From Croceibacterium salegens (lineage in GTDB: Bacteria; Pseudomonadota; Alphaproteobacteria; Sphingomonadales; Sphingomonadaceae): a DNA stretch of 64,000 nucleotides. This document shows positions 47,755 to 56,542 of this stretch, piece by piece (the first letter of the stretch is position 1; the number at the start of each line of letters is the position of its first letter). The translations under genes were made by a program, and so were the position numbers. The stretch lies in assembly GCF_009827435.1 (NCBI RefSeq), contig NZ_WTYM01000041.1, forward strand, positions 35,091-99,090, written 5' to 3'. The notes under the pieces were generated by a model. That model worked only from the letters and a program-made list of their open reading frames with translations. It was not told where the DNA came from and did not search any database.

Positions 47755-48644
47755 AGCCCCAGCCCGTGGAACCAGGTTTCACCGTCGGCGCCGGTTTCGA
47801 GGTGGCCGGCGGTCGGTTCGAAGAAGTGCGCGCCGATCACTATCACGCCGCTGTCGCGGTATTTCTCGACGAAGCCCATGCGGGTCTGGCGGCCGGCTTC
47901 CTTGTCCATGTCGAAGGTCGCCGCGCGGTGCGGCATGGCGCACTGCATCGGGTGGTGCATCAGGTCGCCGGTAATTATAGCATCTTTGCCCATAGAGCTG
48001 ATGCGGACGTGTACGTGGCCGGGTGTGTGGCCGTGGCTCGGCTCGCAGTAGATGCCGTCGGCAATTACATGATTTGCTTCGATAAAGTCGGCCATCCCGG
48101 CGGCGACGATCGGGTCGACGCACTCGACGAGGTGGGTGTCGGTGTGATGCCCGTCGTGGCGGATCGTCTCCTGCCAGGCCTCGTATTCCTTGCGCCCGAA
48201 CAGGTAGCGGGCGTTGGGGAAGGTCGGCTTGTATTCGCCGGTTTCCGGGTCCTTGTAGGTGTTCCAGCCGACGTGGTCGAAGTGCAGGTGGGTGCACATA
48301 ACCGTGTCGACGTCATGCCGCGTCACGCCGAGGCTTTCGAGGTCCTCGAGAAACCCTTCGGGCAGGTCGCAGAACACGTCGAAATCGCGCTGCCGGCCGG
48401 CGCCGATGCACGAGTCGACGACAATTACACGCCCCGGCGCCTGCACCACGAAACCCTGGAAGTTCATCCGCTGCCGCCCGTCGGGCGTGGCGTAGTGCGG
48501 ATGCAGCCATTCGAGCGCGAGGACTTCCTCCTCGGTCGCCTCGGGCATGGTCATGCGGATGTCGTCCTGGAAGTCCCACAGCTCGACGATGCGCGTCACG
48601 GTGACGTCGCCGATCTGCCAGCTTTTCATGTGTTCTCGGGCCAT
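47751..48644 (-). CDS. MBL-fold metallo-hydrolase, second copy
   Basis: A 297-residue hydrolase with CTHLHFDHVGWN (His119-x-His-x-Asp-His124). It includes EPSHGHTPGHVHVRIS and GDLMHHP as later ligand regions. It is unlike the copy at 45564 except for the fold. It lies between the GMC oxidoreductase and the P450, overlapping both by one to four bases. A lactone or ester hydrolysis role is likely. Confidence 0.88.
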   Translation of the reverse strand: MAREHMKSWQIGDVTVTRIVELWDFQDDIRMTMPEATEEEVLALEWLHPHYATPDGRQRMNFQGFVVQAPGRVIVVDSCIGAGRQRDFDVFCDLPEGFLEDLESLGVTRHDVDTVMCTHLHFDHVGWNTYKDPETGEYKPTFPNARYLFGRKEYEAWQETIRHDGHHTDTHLVECVDPIVAAGMADFIEANHVIADGIYCEPSHGHTPGHVHVRISSMGKDAIITGDLMHHPMQCAMPHRAATFDMDKEAGRQTRMGFVEKYRDSGVIVIGAHFFEPTAGHLETGADGETWFHGLGL

Positions 48645-50311
48645 CAGGCAGCCTTCCTCTTCGACTTGGGTTTGTAGCGCGCCACGCTCTCCGGCGGCAG
48701 TTCGGCGGCGGGCAGCGCGGGCTTGCCGAGCACGAAGTCGGCGCAGCGTTCGCCGATCATCACGCAGGGCGCGTTGGTGTTTCCGCCGATGATCGAGGGC
48801 ATGACCGAGGCGTCGGCCACGCGCAGTCCCTCGATCCCGTTGAAACGTAGCTCGATATCGACCACCGCGCCCGCGTCAGAGCCCATGCGGCAGGTGCCGA
48901 CCGGGTGATGCACGGTATAGCCGGTCTCGCGGATATAGGCGTCCCACTGCTCGTCGCTCTGGCAGTCCGGCCCGGGCGCAACCTCGACGCCTTCGTACTG
49001 CGCGAACGGTTCGGTGGCGAAGGCGCGGCGCGCGATTTTCAGCGCGCGGATCAGGGGCAGGATGTCGTCGGGATGTTCGAGCAGGTGCGGGTCGATCACC
49101 GGCGCGGCGGCGGGATCGGGCGAGCCGAGCCGCACCGTGCCGCGGCTCTTGGGATAGAGGCAGACCGGACTGATGGCATAGCCGTGGCCGAGCGGGAACG
49201 GAATCTTGAGGTTGGTCAGCCGCCTTGCCGGCTGGAACACAAACTGCACGTCGGGCTTGTCGAGCCCGGGCGCGGTGCGCAGGAAGGCGACAGATTCGAA
49301 CACGTTGCCGGCGAGCGGCCCGGTGCGCGTGGCGAGGTATTGCAGGAAGTGCCAGATGTCGCGCGGCATGACCCGCCACGAGATGCCGTAGCTGGTCGGA
49401 TCCTGCGTCTCCATGTGGATCGGGCTGGCCGGGTGGTCGTGATAGTTGGCGCCCACGCCGGGCACGTCCTTCACGACCTCGATGCCCATCTCCCTGAGGT
49501 GCGCCGCCGGACCGATGCCGGAGAGCATGAGCAGCTGCGGCGTCTGCACCGCGCCGCCCGACAGGATCACCTCGCGCCTCGCCCGGATCACGCGTCCGTC
49601 GGCGAGCTCGACACCGACCGCCCGGCCGTTTTCGACCAGCACCCGCGCGACCATCGCGCCGGTCTGCAGGTGGACCTTACCCGCCCGGACCATCGGCCAG
49701 AGCATGGCCTTGGCGGTGCTTTCGCGCTGCCCGTCGCGCAGCAGGCCCTGACGGCGCCCGTAGCCTTCGGAGTTGGCGCCGTTGAAGTCTTCGCACGCGG
49801 GAAATTGCAGCTCGCCCAGCGCGTCCATGAAGGCGTAGTTCAGGCGGTTGGGGTTGGCGACGATCTTGACGTTCACCGGTCCGCCGCGACCGTGGAACAC
49901 GCTGGCGGGGAATTCCTCGTTGTTCTCGGTGCGGGTGAAGTAGGGCAGCACCTCGGCATAGGACCAGCCTCTGCAACCTGCGTCGGCCCAGTCGTCGTAA
50001 TCGGTCGGGTGACCGCGGAAATAGACCATGCCGTTGATCGAGCCCGAACCGCCGACCACGCGCCCGCGCGGCACCGGGATGCTGCGCCCGGCCATGCCCG
50101 GCTGCGGAACGGTGGCGAACCGCCAGTTGGTCTCCTTGCGGCCGATCGCCGCGGCTACGAAGCTCGGGATGTGGATGAACGGGTGGCTGTCCGGCCCGCC
50201 GGCCTCGATCACGCAGGTCGTGGTGCCGGGATTCTCGCCCAGCCGCGCCGCCACGCAGGCCCCCGACGAGCCGGCCCCGACGACGACAAAATCGAATTCC
50301 GCAGCGTCCAT
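48644..50311 (-). CDS. GMC family FAD oxidoreductase (choline-dehydrogenase-like)
   Basis: A 555-residue flavoprotein. FVVVGAGSSGACVAARL binds FAD; PRGRVVGGSGSINGMVYFRG is the GMC signature, and HPVGTCRMG near the C-terminus carries the active-site region. No signal peptide. Members oxidise alcohols to aldehydes. Start at 50311 follows MDAAEF. CGTTAG half-sites precede it. It heads the P450 operon. Confidence 0.9.
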   Translation of the reverse strand: MDAAEFDFVVVGAGSSGACVAARLGENPGTTTCVIEAGGPDSHPFIHIPSFVAAAIGRKETNWRFATVPQPGMAGRSIPVPRGRVVGGSGSINGMVYFRGHPTDYDDWADAGCRGWSYAEVLPYFTRTENNEEFPASVFHGRGGPVNVKIVANPNRLNYAFMDALGELQFPACEDFNGANSEGYGRRQGLLRDGQRESTAKAMLWPMVRAGKVHLQTGAMVARVLVENGRAVGVELADGRVIRARREVILSGGAVQTPQLLMLSGIGPAAHLREMGIEVVKDVPGVGANYHDHPASPIHMETQDPTSYGISWRVMPRDIWHFLQYLATRTGPLAGNVFESVAFLRTAPGLDKPDVQFVFQPARRLTNLKIPFPLGHGYAISPVCLYPKSRGTVRLGSPDPAAAPVIDPHLLEHPDDILPLIRALKIARRAFATEPFAQYEGVEVAPGPDCQSDEQWDAYIRETGYTVHHPVGTCRMGSDAGAVVDIELRFNGIEGLRVADASVMPSIIGGNTNAPCVMIGERCADFVLGKPALPAAELPPESVARYKPKSKRKAA

Positions 50312-50343
50312 GAATCTCTCCCGCACGCAGTTTGCGCGGGGGT

Positions 50344-50381
50344 CGTTAGCTTGGCAAGGACTCAATCGTCACGGCCGTTAG
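50344..50381. promoter_or_regulatory. CGTTAG half-sites upstream of the GMC operon
   Basis: CGTTAG at 50344-50349 and again at 50376-50381, 32 bases apart, lie in the 93-base gap before the GMC gene. The same hexamer forms the palindrome at 34764-34777. Confidence 0.35.
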
Positions 50382-50404
50382 GATGGCGTGTGACAAGGCC
50401 GCGA

Positions 50405-51211
50405 TCAGAAATTGAGCAGCTTCACGCCCGTTTCGATCGCCCAGTTCCCCGGCCGGTTCTTGCCGAAGACGAGCGAGGGTTTGACGTAGATCTGCAGTGC
50501 CCCGCCGAACACCTTGCCGACCGTCCGCCCGCCCGTCACCGCAAGGCCGGCGTAGGCCGTGTCGCCTTTCCAGTTGTAGACGAAATAGGGATCGACGGTG
50601 ACGAAGTTCGCTTTGTCCTTGAGCTTGGGGACGTAGTAGAAATCGAGTGTCGTGGCGCTCACCCGCGAACGTCCGGCATCCACTCCCACGCCGTGACTCT
50701 GCTTCCAGGCAGGCGCGAATATCGACCCGTTCTTGAGGAACATGGCGTAGATGAAAGTGCCGTTGAGCACGGTCTGGCCGGTACCTGCCTCGGCCCGCGA
50801 GGCGGTATCGAAGGCGACTTCGCCCTGCAGGACGATACCGTGGGTCTTCGTCACCACCGGGATGTGGAGGAAGCGCACGGCGACATCGCCCAGCACCATG
50901 CCGTCGCGTCCCGCCCCGTTGTTGCTGACGAAAGGAACGGAGGCGCGGAGCGCCGAACGATCGCCCAGCGGCTGCTCGTAGCGGAGCATCAACGTGTCCT
51001 GGTTCAGATCGCCACGCAGGTCGAAATGCTCCCAATAGACCTGCGCCAGTGAAACGGGCTTGGTGGGGTCGGTGCCGTTGTTTTCGGCTGCCGGTTGCGC
51101 TTCGCCGCCGGCGTCGTCGGACTGGGCAAGGACCGCGCAAGGCGCGAGCGCCAGGCCGACCGCCATAATCGCCGAGAGCCTTGGCAAACGGCTGGCAAGG
51201 TAGCTTTTCAC
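50405..51211 (-). CDS. Predicted outer-membrane beta-barrel protein (porin-like)
   Basis: A 268-residue protein with a signal peptide (IMAVGLALAPCAVLA) and then repeated amphipathic strands ending in IETGVKLLNF, with a terminal Phe as needed for BAM recognition. It resembles MetA-pathway or transporter-like barrels. Function in uptake of hydrophobic substrates is a guess based on location. Confidence 0.7.
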   Translation of the reverse strand: MKSYLASRLPRLSAIMAVGLALAPCAVLAQSDDAGGEAQPAAENNGTDPTKPVSLAQVYWEHFDLRGDLNQDTLMLRYEQPLGDRSALRASVPFVSNNGAGRDGMVLGDVAVRFLHIPVVTKTHGIVLQGEVAFDTASRAEAGTGQTVLNGTFIYAMFLKNGSIFAPAWKQSHGVGVDAGRSRVSATTLDFYYVPKLKDKANFVTVDPYFVYNWKGDTAYAGLAVTGGRTVGKVFGGALQIYVKPSLVFGKNRPGNWAIETGVKLLNF

Positions 51212-51349
51212 GAGGTTCTCCGATCACGGCAACGCCCTTGGCGGTAGCCAGCCGCATGAGCCTAGTGCGGAGAGGGCGGGGTTCCATCGGAACTAACCCC
51301 TATGCGGCGCGGAAAGAGGACGGCCTCCGAACCACTCCTGGAAGGACGC

Positions 51350-51724
51350 TCAGGAATTGGGCAGCGGGGAATGTTCCGAGCGCCAGCGGATCATGTAGGC
51401 GACCAGCGAATCGACCTCGTGCGGTTCGAGCCGGAAGCCCATCTCGATCGGGTAATTGTGGCTGTCCCTGAGGAAGGCGCCCAAAGCTTCGGGCGTCATG
51501 CCGGGCCGGTCGACGATCTCGGCAAAGGTCGGCGCCCGCTCGTTGGTGGACTCACCTCCCCCGCCGGTCTGGTGGCATCCGCCGCACTTGTCGCGCGCAA
51601 TGATCAGCCCCATCGAGGCACTCGCCTCGGGGGGCTCGCCGACCGTGGAGCAGGCGGCGAGGGCGAGGAGGAGGCCGCTCGGTGCTGCCCAAGCGGGCAG
51701 GTATCCGAATCTCGACGTTTTCAT
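51350..51724 (-). CDS. c-type cytochrome lipoprotein (single heme)
   Basis: A 124-residue protein with a lipobox-like LALAAC near residue 25 and a CGGCH heme motif after it. RLEPHEVDSLVAYMIRW and an axial Met (EMGF) are present. It is probably membrane-anchored in the periplasm and may take electrons from the GMC enzyme or another dehydrogenase nearby. The ATG at 51724 is preferred over an upstream GTG. Confidence 0.82.
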   Translation of the reverse strand: MKTSRFGYLPAWAAPSGLLLALAACSTVGEPPEASASMGLIIARDKCGGCHQTGGGGESTNERAPTFAEIVDRPGMTPEALGAFLRDSHNYPIEMGFRLEPHEVDSLVAYMIRWRSEHSPLPNS

Positions 51725-51862
51725 GGTCGTATTCCCCACCTCGAAACTTTTTCAGATCATGAGGGCCTCTTGGGACACCGAGACTACTTACGTCATTGAC
51801 TGAGCGCAAATCCACCTCGTCTCGGCAATGACTGTATTTGGAGCGAGCACGCTAGCGTCATT

Positions 51863-52885
51863 TCAGGCGCTGGCGATCGGCCGGAACATGCGGCGATATT
51901 CGCCCGGGTTGAGCCCGGTCAGGCGTTTGAAGAGGCGGCGGAAGAAGGCGGCGTTGTCGTATCCGACCTCGGCGGCGATCTCGTCGACTGCCGCCGCATC
52001 CTCCTCCAGCAGGCGCTTCGCCTCCTCTATCCGCAGGTTCTGGACGTAGTCGATCAGCGCTACGCCCGTCGCCGCCTTGAAGCGCCGCTTCAGCGTACGT
52101 TCGGCCAGCCCCGAGGCCTCGACCGCACCTCCGACCGCTGCCGATTGTGCGAAGTGATTCGTCAGCCATTCCTCGACCCGGCGAATGGCGGCATCGGCAT
52201 GCGGCTGGCGGCGGACGAGCGCGGCGAACGGGAGCTGGCCCTCGCCGTGCCACTTGAGCAGGTACACCTTGGCGATCCGCATCGCCTCACCGGGACCGCA
52301 GTGGCGTGCGACAATGTGGAGGGCGAGGTCGTGCCACGAGGTGGTCCCTCCCGCAGTGACCAGTCGCCCTTCGCCGTCAGCAATCACCAGGTTGGGTTCG
52401 GGGCGAAACCGCACCGCCGGGAACCGCTCGCGGAACAGGTCGATATAGCCCCAGTGCGAAGTTGCCTCGCGCCCGTCGAGCAGGCCGGTCGAAGCCAGCA
52501 GGATGGCGCCTGAACACGCCGAGTAGACTGCCGCGCCCGCCTCGTAGCGCGACCGCACCCAGCGTTTGACGTCGTCGTGCCGGCCATCCAACGCATCGCT
52601 CGGCGCGAGCCAGATCTCCGGAACGATGACGATATCGCAGTGCGGATCGTCGGCAACCGAAAGGTCGGGGCTGACGGGAATGCCGTTGCCGCATCGGAAC
52701 GGCTCGGTCGTGGGCGAAACCACGTGAGGTTCGATCAGTTGGCGGCCGGCCTCCTCGCCGACCAGCTCGTTCCAAAGACTCCCGGCCGAGCCCAGCACGT
52801 CGACCATCCCGTAGAGCGCCGATCCGGCGGTTTCGGGCAACGCGACAAGCCCGGCGACGAGCGGCCTGGTGGACGCATTTTCCAT
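51863..52885 (-). CDS. GlxA family AraC-type transcriptional regulator
   Basis: A 340-residue regulator with an N-terminal DJ-1/PfpI-like domain (AAVYSACSGAILLASTGLLDG, containing the Cys of the nucleophile-elbow-like loop) and a C-terminal AraC double helix-turn-helix (VGGAVEASGLAERTLKRRFKAATG). Ribosome site GGAGCAGCT precedes ATG. It is divergent from a small protein and OsmC, which it may control. Confidence 0.9.
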   Translation of the reverse strand: MENASTRPLVAGLVALPETAGSALYGMVDVLGSAGSLWNELVGEEAGRQLIEPHVVSPTTEPFRCGNGIPVSPDLSVADDPHCDIVIVPEIWLAPSDALDGRHDDVKRWVRSRYEAGAAVYSACSGAILLASTGLLDGREATSHWGYIDLFRERFPAVRFRPEPNLVIADGEGRLVTAGGTTSWHDLALHIVARHCGPGEAMRIAKVYLLKWHGEGQLPFAALVRRQPHADAAIRRVEEWLTNHFAQSAAVGGAVEASGLAERTLKRRFKAATGVALIDYVQNLRIEEAKRLLEEDAAAVDEIAAEVGYDNAAFFRRLFKRLTGLNPGEYRRMFRPIASA

Positions 52886-52899
52886 AGCTGCTCCTGCAT

Positions 52900-52929
52900 T
52901 TTGTGGCACAAATGGACTGTTATCGTCCA
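52900..52929. promoter_or_regulatory. Dyad pair upstream of the GlxA-family regulator
   Basis: TTTGTG-G-CACAAA (52900-52912) and TGGAC-N7-GTCCA (52913-52929) are adjacent dyads 15 to 44 bases upstream of the regulator's ATG, in a divergent gap. They are candidate regulator or promoter elements. Confidence 0.4.
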
Positions 52930-53014
52930 AAATCGACCTGAGCAAGCGGCAAATCGGGGCCTAGTCCGGGGTCATCGGCGGAAAAGGCCCGCCACTTCGA
53001 CAAGGACTGAAACG

Positions 53015-53140
53015 ATGACCTGCAAGACCACCCTGACCCGCCGCGACGCGCTGACCGCGTTCGGCCTAGCGCTGCTTTGCAGCACCCTGACGCTCGGCTC
53101 GACACTCGAGCTGTTCGTCATCACCGGCGCGCTCGCCTGA
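53015..53140 (+). CDS. Predicted small membrane protein (41 residues)
   Basis: MTCKTTLTRRDALTAFGLAL begins a single membrane helix with an N-terminal basic segment. It lies 31 bases before osmC. A twin-arginine-like TRRDALT could mimic a Tat leader. Real expression is uncertain. Confidence 0.4.
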   Translation: MTCKTTLTRRDALTAFGLALLCSTLTLGSTLELFVITGALA

Positions 53141-53171
53141 GCGGAGCCGGATCCAGAAAGGAAACCAGACC

Positions 53172-53753
53172 ATGACCATGCACGACAAGACGATGCGCGC
53201 CGCCCCGACGGTGAACGGCCTCGACATGCAGGCGGCGACGGCAACGATCGCTGCGCTCAAGGCCAACCCGGAGCTGGCGCAGTTCCAGTTCCGCGCCCGC
53301 AACAAGTGGATCGACGGCGGCGTGAACATCTCGACCATCCGCGATTTCTACGGCGCCGGCCGCGAAGACGACAGCCGCGCGACCGATTTCACCTTTACCA
53401 ACGGCGAACCGCCTGTGCTGCTGGGCAACAACGAAGGAGCCAACCCTGTCGAGTTCCTGCTCCACGCGCTGGCCGGATGCGTCACCACCACCACCGTGCT
53501 GCATGCCGCGGCGCGCGGGATTACGATCTTCGAGCTCTCGACCGAGCTCGAAGGCGAGATCGACGTTCAGGGCCTGCTCGGCCTCGATGATTCCGTCTCG
53601 CCCGGTTACCGCGAGATCCGCATCAAGATGCATATCGAGGCCGATTGCAGCGACGAGGATCTCGACGAGCTGCTCGCCTTCACCCCGGCGCACTCGCCGG
53701 TCTGCACCACCGTGTGCCGCCCTGTCCCCGTCAAGGTCGAACGCGTTCGCTAA
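53172..53753 (+). CDS. OsmC family protein
   Basis: A 193-residue protein with the two cysteines of OsmC peroxidases: Cys103 in LLHALAGCVTTT and Cys178/Cys182 near the C-terminus (SPVCTTVCRPV). The N-terminus is extended by about 40 residues. It may reduce organic hydroperoxides, including products of the oxygenases in this island. Confidence 0.88.
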   Translation: MTMHDKTMRAAPTVNGLDMQAATATIAALKANPELAQFQFRARNKWIDGGVNISTIRDFYGAGREDDSRATDFTFTNGEPPVLLGNNEGANPVEFLLHALAGCVTTTTVLHAAARGITIFELSTELEGEIDVQGLLGLDDSVSPGYREIRIKMHIEADCSDEDLDELLAFTPAHSPVCTTVCRPVPVKVERVR

Positions 53754-53783
53754 CCCACCGCGCGCAATGCCCCCCGCGCGAGC

Positions 53784-53812
53784 GGCCTCCGGCACTGTCT
53801 TTGCCGGGGGCC
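53784..53812. terminator. Bidirectional hairpin between convergent OsmC and citryl-CoA-lyase-like genes
   Basis: GGCCTCCGGCA-CTGTCTT-TGCCGGGGGCC is an 11-bp stem with one G-U pair and a seven-base loop. There is no long T-run, so termination is likely but not certain. Confidence 0.5.
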
Positions 53813-53829
53813 GCATCGGCGTTTGCGGG

Positions 53830-54612
53830 CTATTCGCCGTCGTACTCGATCGCCTTTGCCGCCGCTCCGCTCATGATGAAGCCGATCGGCCGTTCGGCCT
53901 CTTCGGTCAGGTGGCCGATCAGGCCCGCCGTGCGGCAGAGCAGGCCGATGCCTTTCAGCGCAGCCAGCGGGAAGCCGACATCGAGCATGATCGAAGGGAT
54001 TGCGGCGTTGACGTTCATCGGCAGGTCGCGGCCGATCGTCTCGGGCAGCGCGGCCTTGAGCGCGCGCATCATCGCAACGTACTCGCCCGAAACGCCGCGC
54101 TCGTCGGCCAATGCTAGCAGCTTGCCCGCACGCGGGTCGCCGCCCGAGTGTTGCGGGTGGCCGAAGCCGGGGACGGCCTTGGTGTGCTCGCGCCACTTGA
54201 GGATGTTGCGCTTGGCGACCTCCTCGATCGGATCGCCGCTGGCGCGCAGGTCCTCGACGCAGGAGGCGTAGAACTTGCCGGCGATCTCGGCGCTGCCGAG
54301 CACCACCGAACCGCAGCCGAGCAGCCCGGCGGCAACCGCGCCCTGCACCGCCTCGGGCGCGGCGGCGAGCGTCATGCGCGCGGCGACCACGCTCGGCACG
54401 AGGCCATGCTCGGCCAGCGCCACCAGAACGGCATTTGCGAAGAACACCTGGTCCTCGTTCGGCATCTGCCCGGTGACCAGCAGCCAGAAGTAGCTGGTGA
54501 AGTCGATCTGCCCGATTAGCCCGTTCACCAGGTCGTGCCCGCGCACGGTGATCGATTCCGCGTCCGAGGTGCAGATCGCGGTGTAGGGCTGGTCCTGTTT
54601 GCCGATGCGCAT
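53830..54612 (-). CDS. Citrate-synthase-family protein, citryl-CoA-lyase-like
   Basis: A 260-residue protein far shorter than citrate synthase (about 430). TSYFWLLVTGQMP, VPGFGHPQHSGGDPRAGKLLALA and NVNAAIPSIMLDVGFPLAALKGIG are the family blocks of short citryl-CoA/citramalyl-type lyases. It could cleave or form a C-C bond on a CoA intermediate. It lies divergently beside a CaiB-type CoA-transferase. AAAAGGAGAGCCC precedes ATG. Confidence 0.78.
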   Translation of the reverse strand: MRIGKQDQPYTAICTSDAESITVRGHDLVNGLIGQIDFTSYFWLLVTGQMPNEDQVFFANAVLVALAEHGLVPSVVAARMTLAAAPEAVQGAVAAGLLGCGSVVLGSAEIAGKFYASCVEDLRASGDPIEEVAKRNILKWREHTKAVPGFGHPQHSGGDPRAGKLLALADERGVSGEYVAMMRALKAALPETIGRDLPMNVNAAIPSIMLDVGFPLAALKGIGLLCRTAGLIGHLTEEAERPIGFIMSGAAAKAIEYDGE

Positions 54613-54650
54613 GGGCTCTCCTTTTCGCGTGCCTTGAAGCACCCAACCCC

Positions 54651-54713
54651 GTTCGTGTCGAGCGAAGTCGAGACACGCGAGCGCAACGTGTCTCGACTTC
54701 GCTCGACACGAAC
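54651..54713. repeat. Perfect 27-bp inverted repeat, GTTCGTGTCGAGC family
   Basis: GTTCGTGTCGAGCGAAGTCG + AGACACG (54651-54677), a nine-base loop (54678-54686), then the exact reverse complement (54687-54713). It lies between the lyase-like and CoA-transferase genes. A degenerate copy is at 1499-1571. Confidence 0.85.
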
Positions 54714-54749
54714 GGCTAGGGGAACGCCAAAGCAGATCGGGAGACTTCA

Positions 54750-55868
54750 GTGGCCAAACCCCTCGCAGGCATTCGCGTGCTCGACATGGGCACCTTCATT
54801 ACCGGTCCGGCTTGCGGGATGCTGCTGGCCGACATGGGGGCCGAGGTCATCAAGGTCGAGCAGCCCGGCACCGGCGACCCTTTCCGCGCCTTCAAGGGCG
54901 ACCTCTATTCGCCGCACTTCCAGACCTACAACCGCAACAAGAAGTCGATCGAGGTCAACACCAAGGACGAGGGCGACCTCGCGAAATTCGACGCGCTGGT
55001 GAAGACCGCCGACGTCTTCATCCAGAACTTCCGCCCCGGCGTGGCCAAGCGGCTAAACGTCGATGCCGAACGGCTGCAGGGCATCAACCCGCGGTTGGTC
55101 TATGCCGACATCTCCGGCTTCGGCAACGACGGGCCGTGGCGCGACCGCCCGGCATTCGACACGGTTTCACAGGCCAGCACCGGCTTTTTGCGCCTGCTGG
55201 TCAACCCCGAGAACCCGCGCGTGGTCGGCCCGGCGATCGGCGATGCAGTGACCGGTTTCTACGCCAGCTACGGCGTGCTCGCCGCGCTCTACGAGCGCGA
55301 AAAGACCGGCAAGGGGCGGCGCGTCGAGACCTCGATGTTCGAGGCGATGTGCCATTTCAACCTCGACGATTTCACCCACTACCTCTCCGAAGGCGAGGTG
55401 ATGGGGCCCTATTCGCGGCCGCACGTCAGCCAGTCCTACGTCTTCGAATGCGCCGACGGCGGATGGATTGCGCTGCACATGTCGTCGCCGCCCAAGTTCT
55501 GGGAGAACCTCGCCGAGGCGGTCGGCCAGCCCGACATGCTGCAGCGGCCCGAGTTCGAGAGCCGCCCGGCGCGCATCGCCAACTACGAGAAAGTGCTCGC
55601 CTTCCTCGCGCCGATCTTCAAGTCGCAGCCGCGCGCTTACTGGGAAGAGCGGCTCGCCACGCTCGAAGTGCCGCATTCGCCGGTGTTCAATTCGAAGGAA
55701 GTGGTCGAAGGGCCGCTGGGGCAGCACCACGGCATCGTCGCCGAAACCGACAGTCCGCGCGGCAAATGGCGCACGATCCGCAATCCCCTGCGCTTCGACG
55801 GCGAGCGCGAGAGCGAGGTCGTGGCGCCGCCCGAACTCGGCGCGGACAACGCGGAATTCCTCGGCTGA
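54750..55868 (+). CDS. CaiB/BaiF-family (class III) CoA-transferase
   Basis: A 372-residue protein, starting at GTG after GGGAGACTTCA. VLDMGTFITGPACGMLLADMGAEVIKVEQPGTGD is the N-terminal block and GPAIGDAVTGFYASYGVLAALYEREKTGKG the central one, with Asp165 as the likely catalytic residue. It should move CoA between acids and so activate a catabolic acid. Context with the lyase-like gene fits CoA-dependent chain shortening. Confidence 0.9.
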   Translation: MAKPLAGIRVLDMGTFITGPACGMLLADMGAEVIKVEQPGTGDPFRAFKGDLYSPHFQTYNRNKKSIEVNTKDEGDLAKFDALVKTADVFIQNFRPGVAKRLNVDAERLQGINPRLVYADISGFGNDGPWRDRPAFDTVSQASTGFLRLLVNPENPRVVGPAIGDAVTGFYASYGVLAALYEREKTGKGRRVETSMFEAMCHFNLDDFTHYLSEGEVMGPYSRPHVSQSYVFECADGGWIALHMSSPPKFWENLAEAVGQPDMLQRPEFESRPARIANYEKVLAFLAPIFKSQPRAYWEERLATLEVPHSPVFNSKEVVEGPLGQHHGIVAETDSPRGKWRTIRNPLRFDGERESEVVAPPELGADNAEFLG

Positions 55869-55993
55869 GTCCGAAAATCCGCCCGCGGCGAAACGAATAC
55901 CTCGCAGGCTAACGAATTGCGCCGCGCCGCGCGTTTGCTAGACTATGTCCGAAACTGCGGAGCGCGAGATTCGCCCGCATTGGGAGAACCGAA

Positions 55994-56542
55994 ATGACCA
56001 ACAGCGTTCCAAGCCGCCTGCACCACACCGCCTACGTGGCGAAGGACCTCGAGGCGACGCGCCATTTCTACGAGGATATTCTCGGTTTCCCACTGGTCGC
56101 CACCTGGTGCGAGCAGGAAGAGCTGTTCGGAAAGGAGCGGACGTATTGCCACTGCTTCTTCGGACTTAAGGATGGCAGCGCGCTGGCCTTCTTCCAGTTC
56201 GCCCATGCCGACGACCAGGCCCAGTTTGGCCCGGAAATCCCGTCCTCGCCGTTCATCCACATCGCGCTCAACGTCGACAAGGCGACGCAGGACGAGCTGG
56301 AAAAGCGCATCAAGGACGCGGACCTCAAGGCGACCTACGTGCTCGAGCACGGCTATTGCCGCTCGGTCTACGTCGTGGATCCCGACGGCATGATCGTCGA
56401 GTTCACCTGCGACGCCGAGCACGCCGATCAGATCAACGCGATCCGGGCCAAGGATGCGCATAGCGAACTCAAGCGTTGGCTGGCGGGCGATCACACCCCC
56501 AACAACGACGTGCGTCCCTCGGTTCTCGAAGCCGCGAACTGA
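55994..56542 (+). CDS. VOC family (glyoxalase/bleomycin-resistance fold) protein
   Basis: A 182-residue protein. LHHTAYVAKDLEATRHFYEDILGF begins the first betaalphabeta module with His10/His11; SPFIHIALNV carries the second His and DPDGMIVEF the Glu ligand, so a metal site is probable. It may be an extradiol-type dioxygenase, an isomerase or a glyoxalase-like enzyme. GGGAGAACCGAA precedes ATG. It is one base from the next gene. Confidence 0.85.
   Translation: MTNSVPSRLHHTAYVAKDLEATRHFYEDILGFPLVATWCEQEELFGKERTYCHCFFGLKDGSALAFFQFAHADDQAQFGPEIPSSPFIHIALNVDKATQDELEKRIKDADLKATYVLEHGYCRSVYVVDPDGMIVEFTCDAEHADQINAIRAKDAHSELKRWLAGDHTPNNDVRPSVLEAAN

Noticed and set aside
53830..54612. Citrate synthase (gltA)
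   Set aside because: At 260 residues it lacks the large N-terminal part of citrate synthase; the short citryl-CoA-lyase-type fits better.
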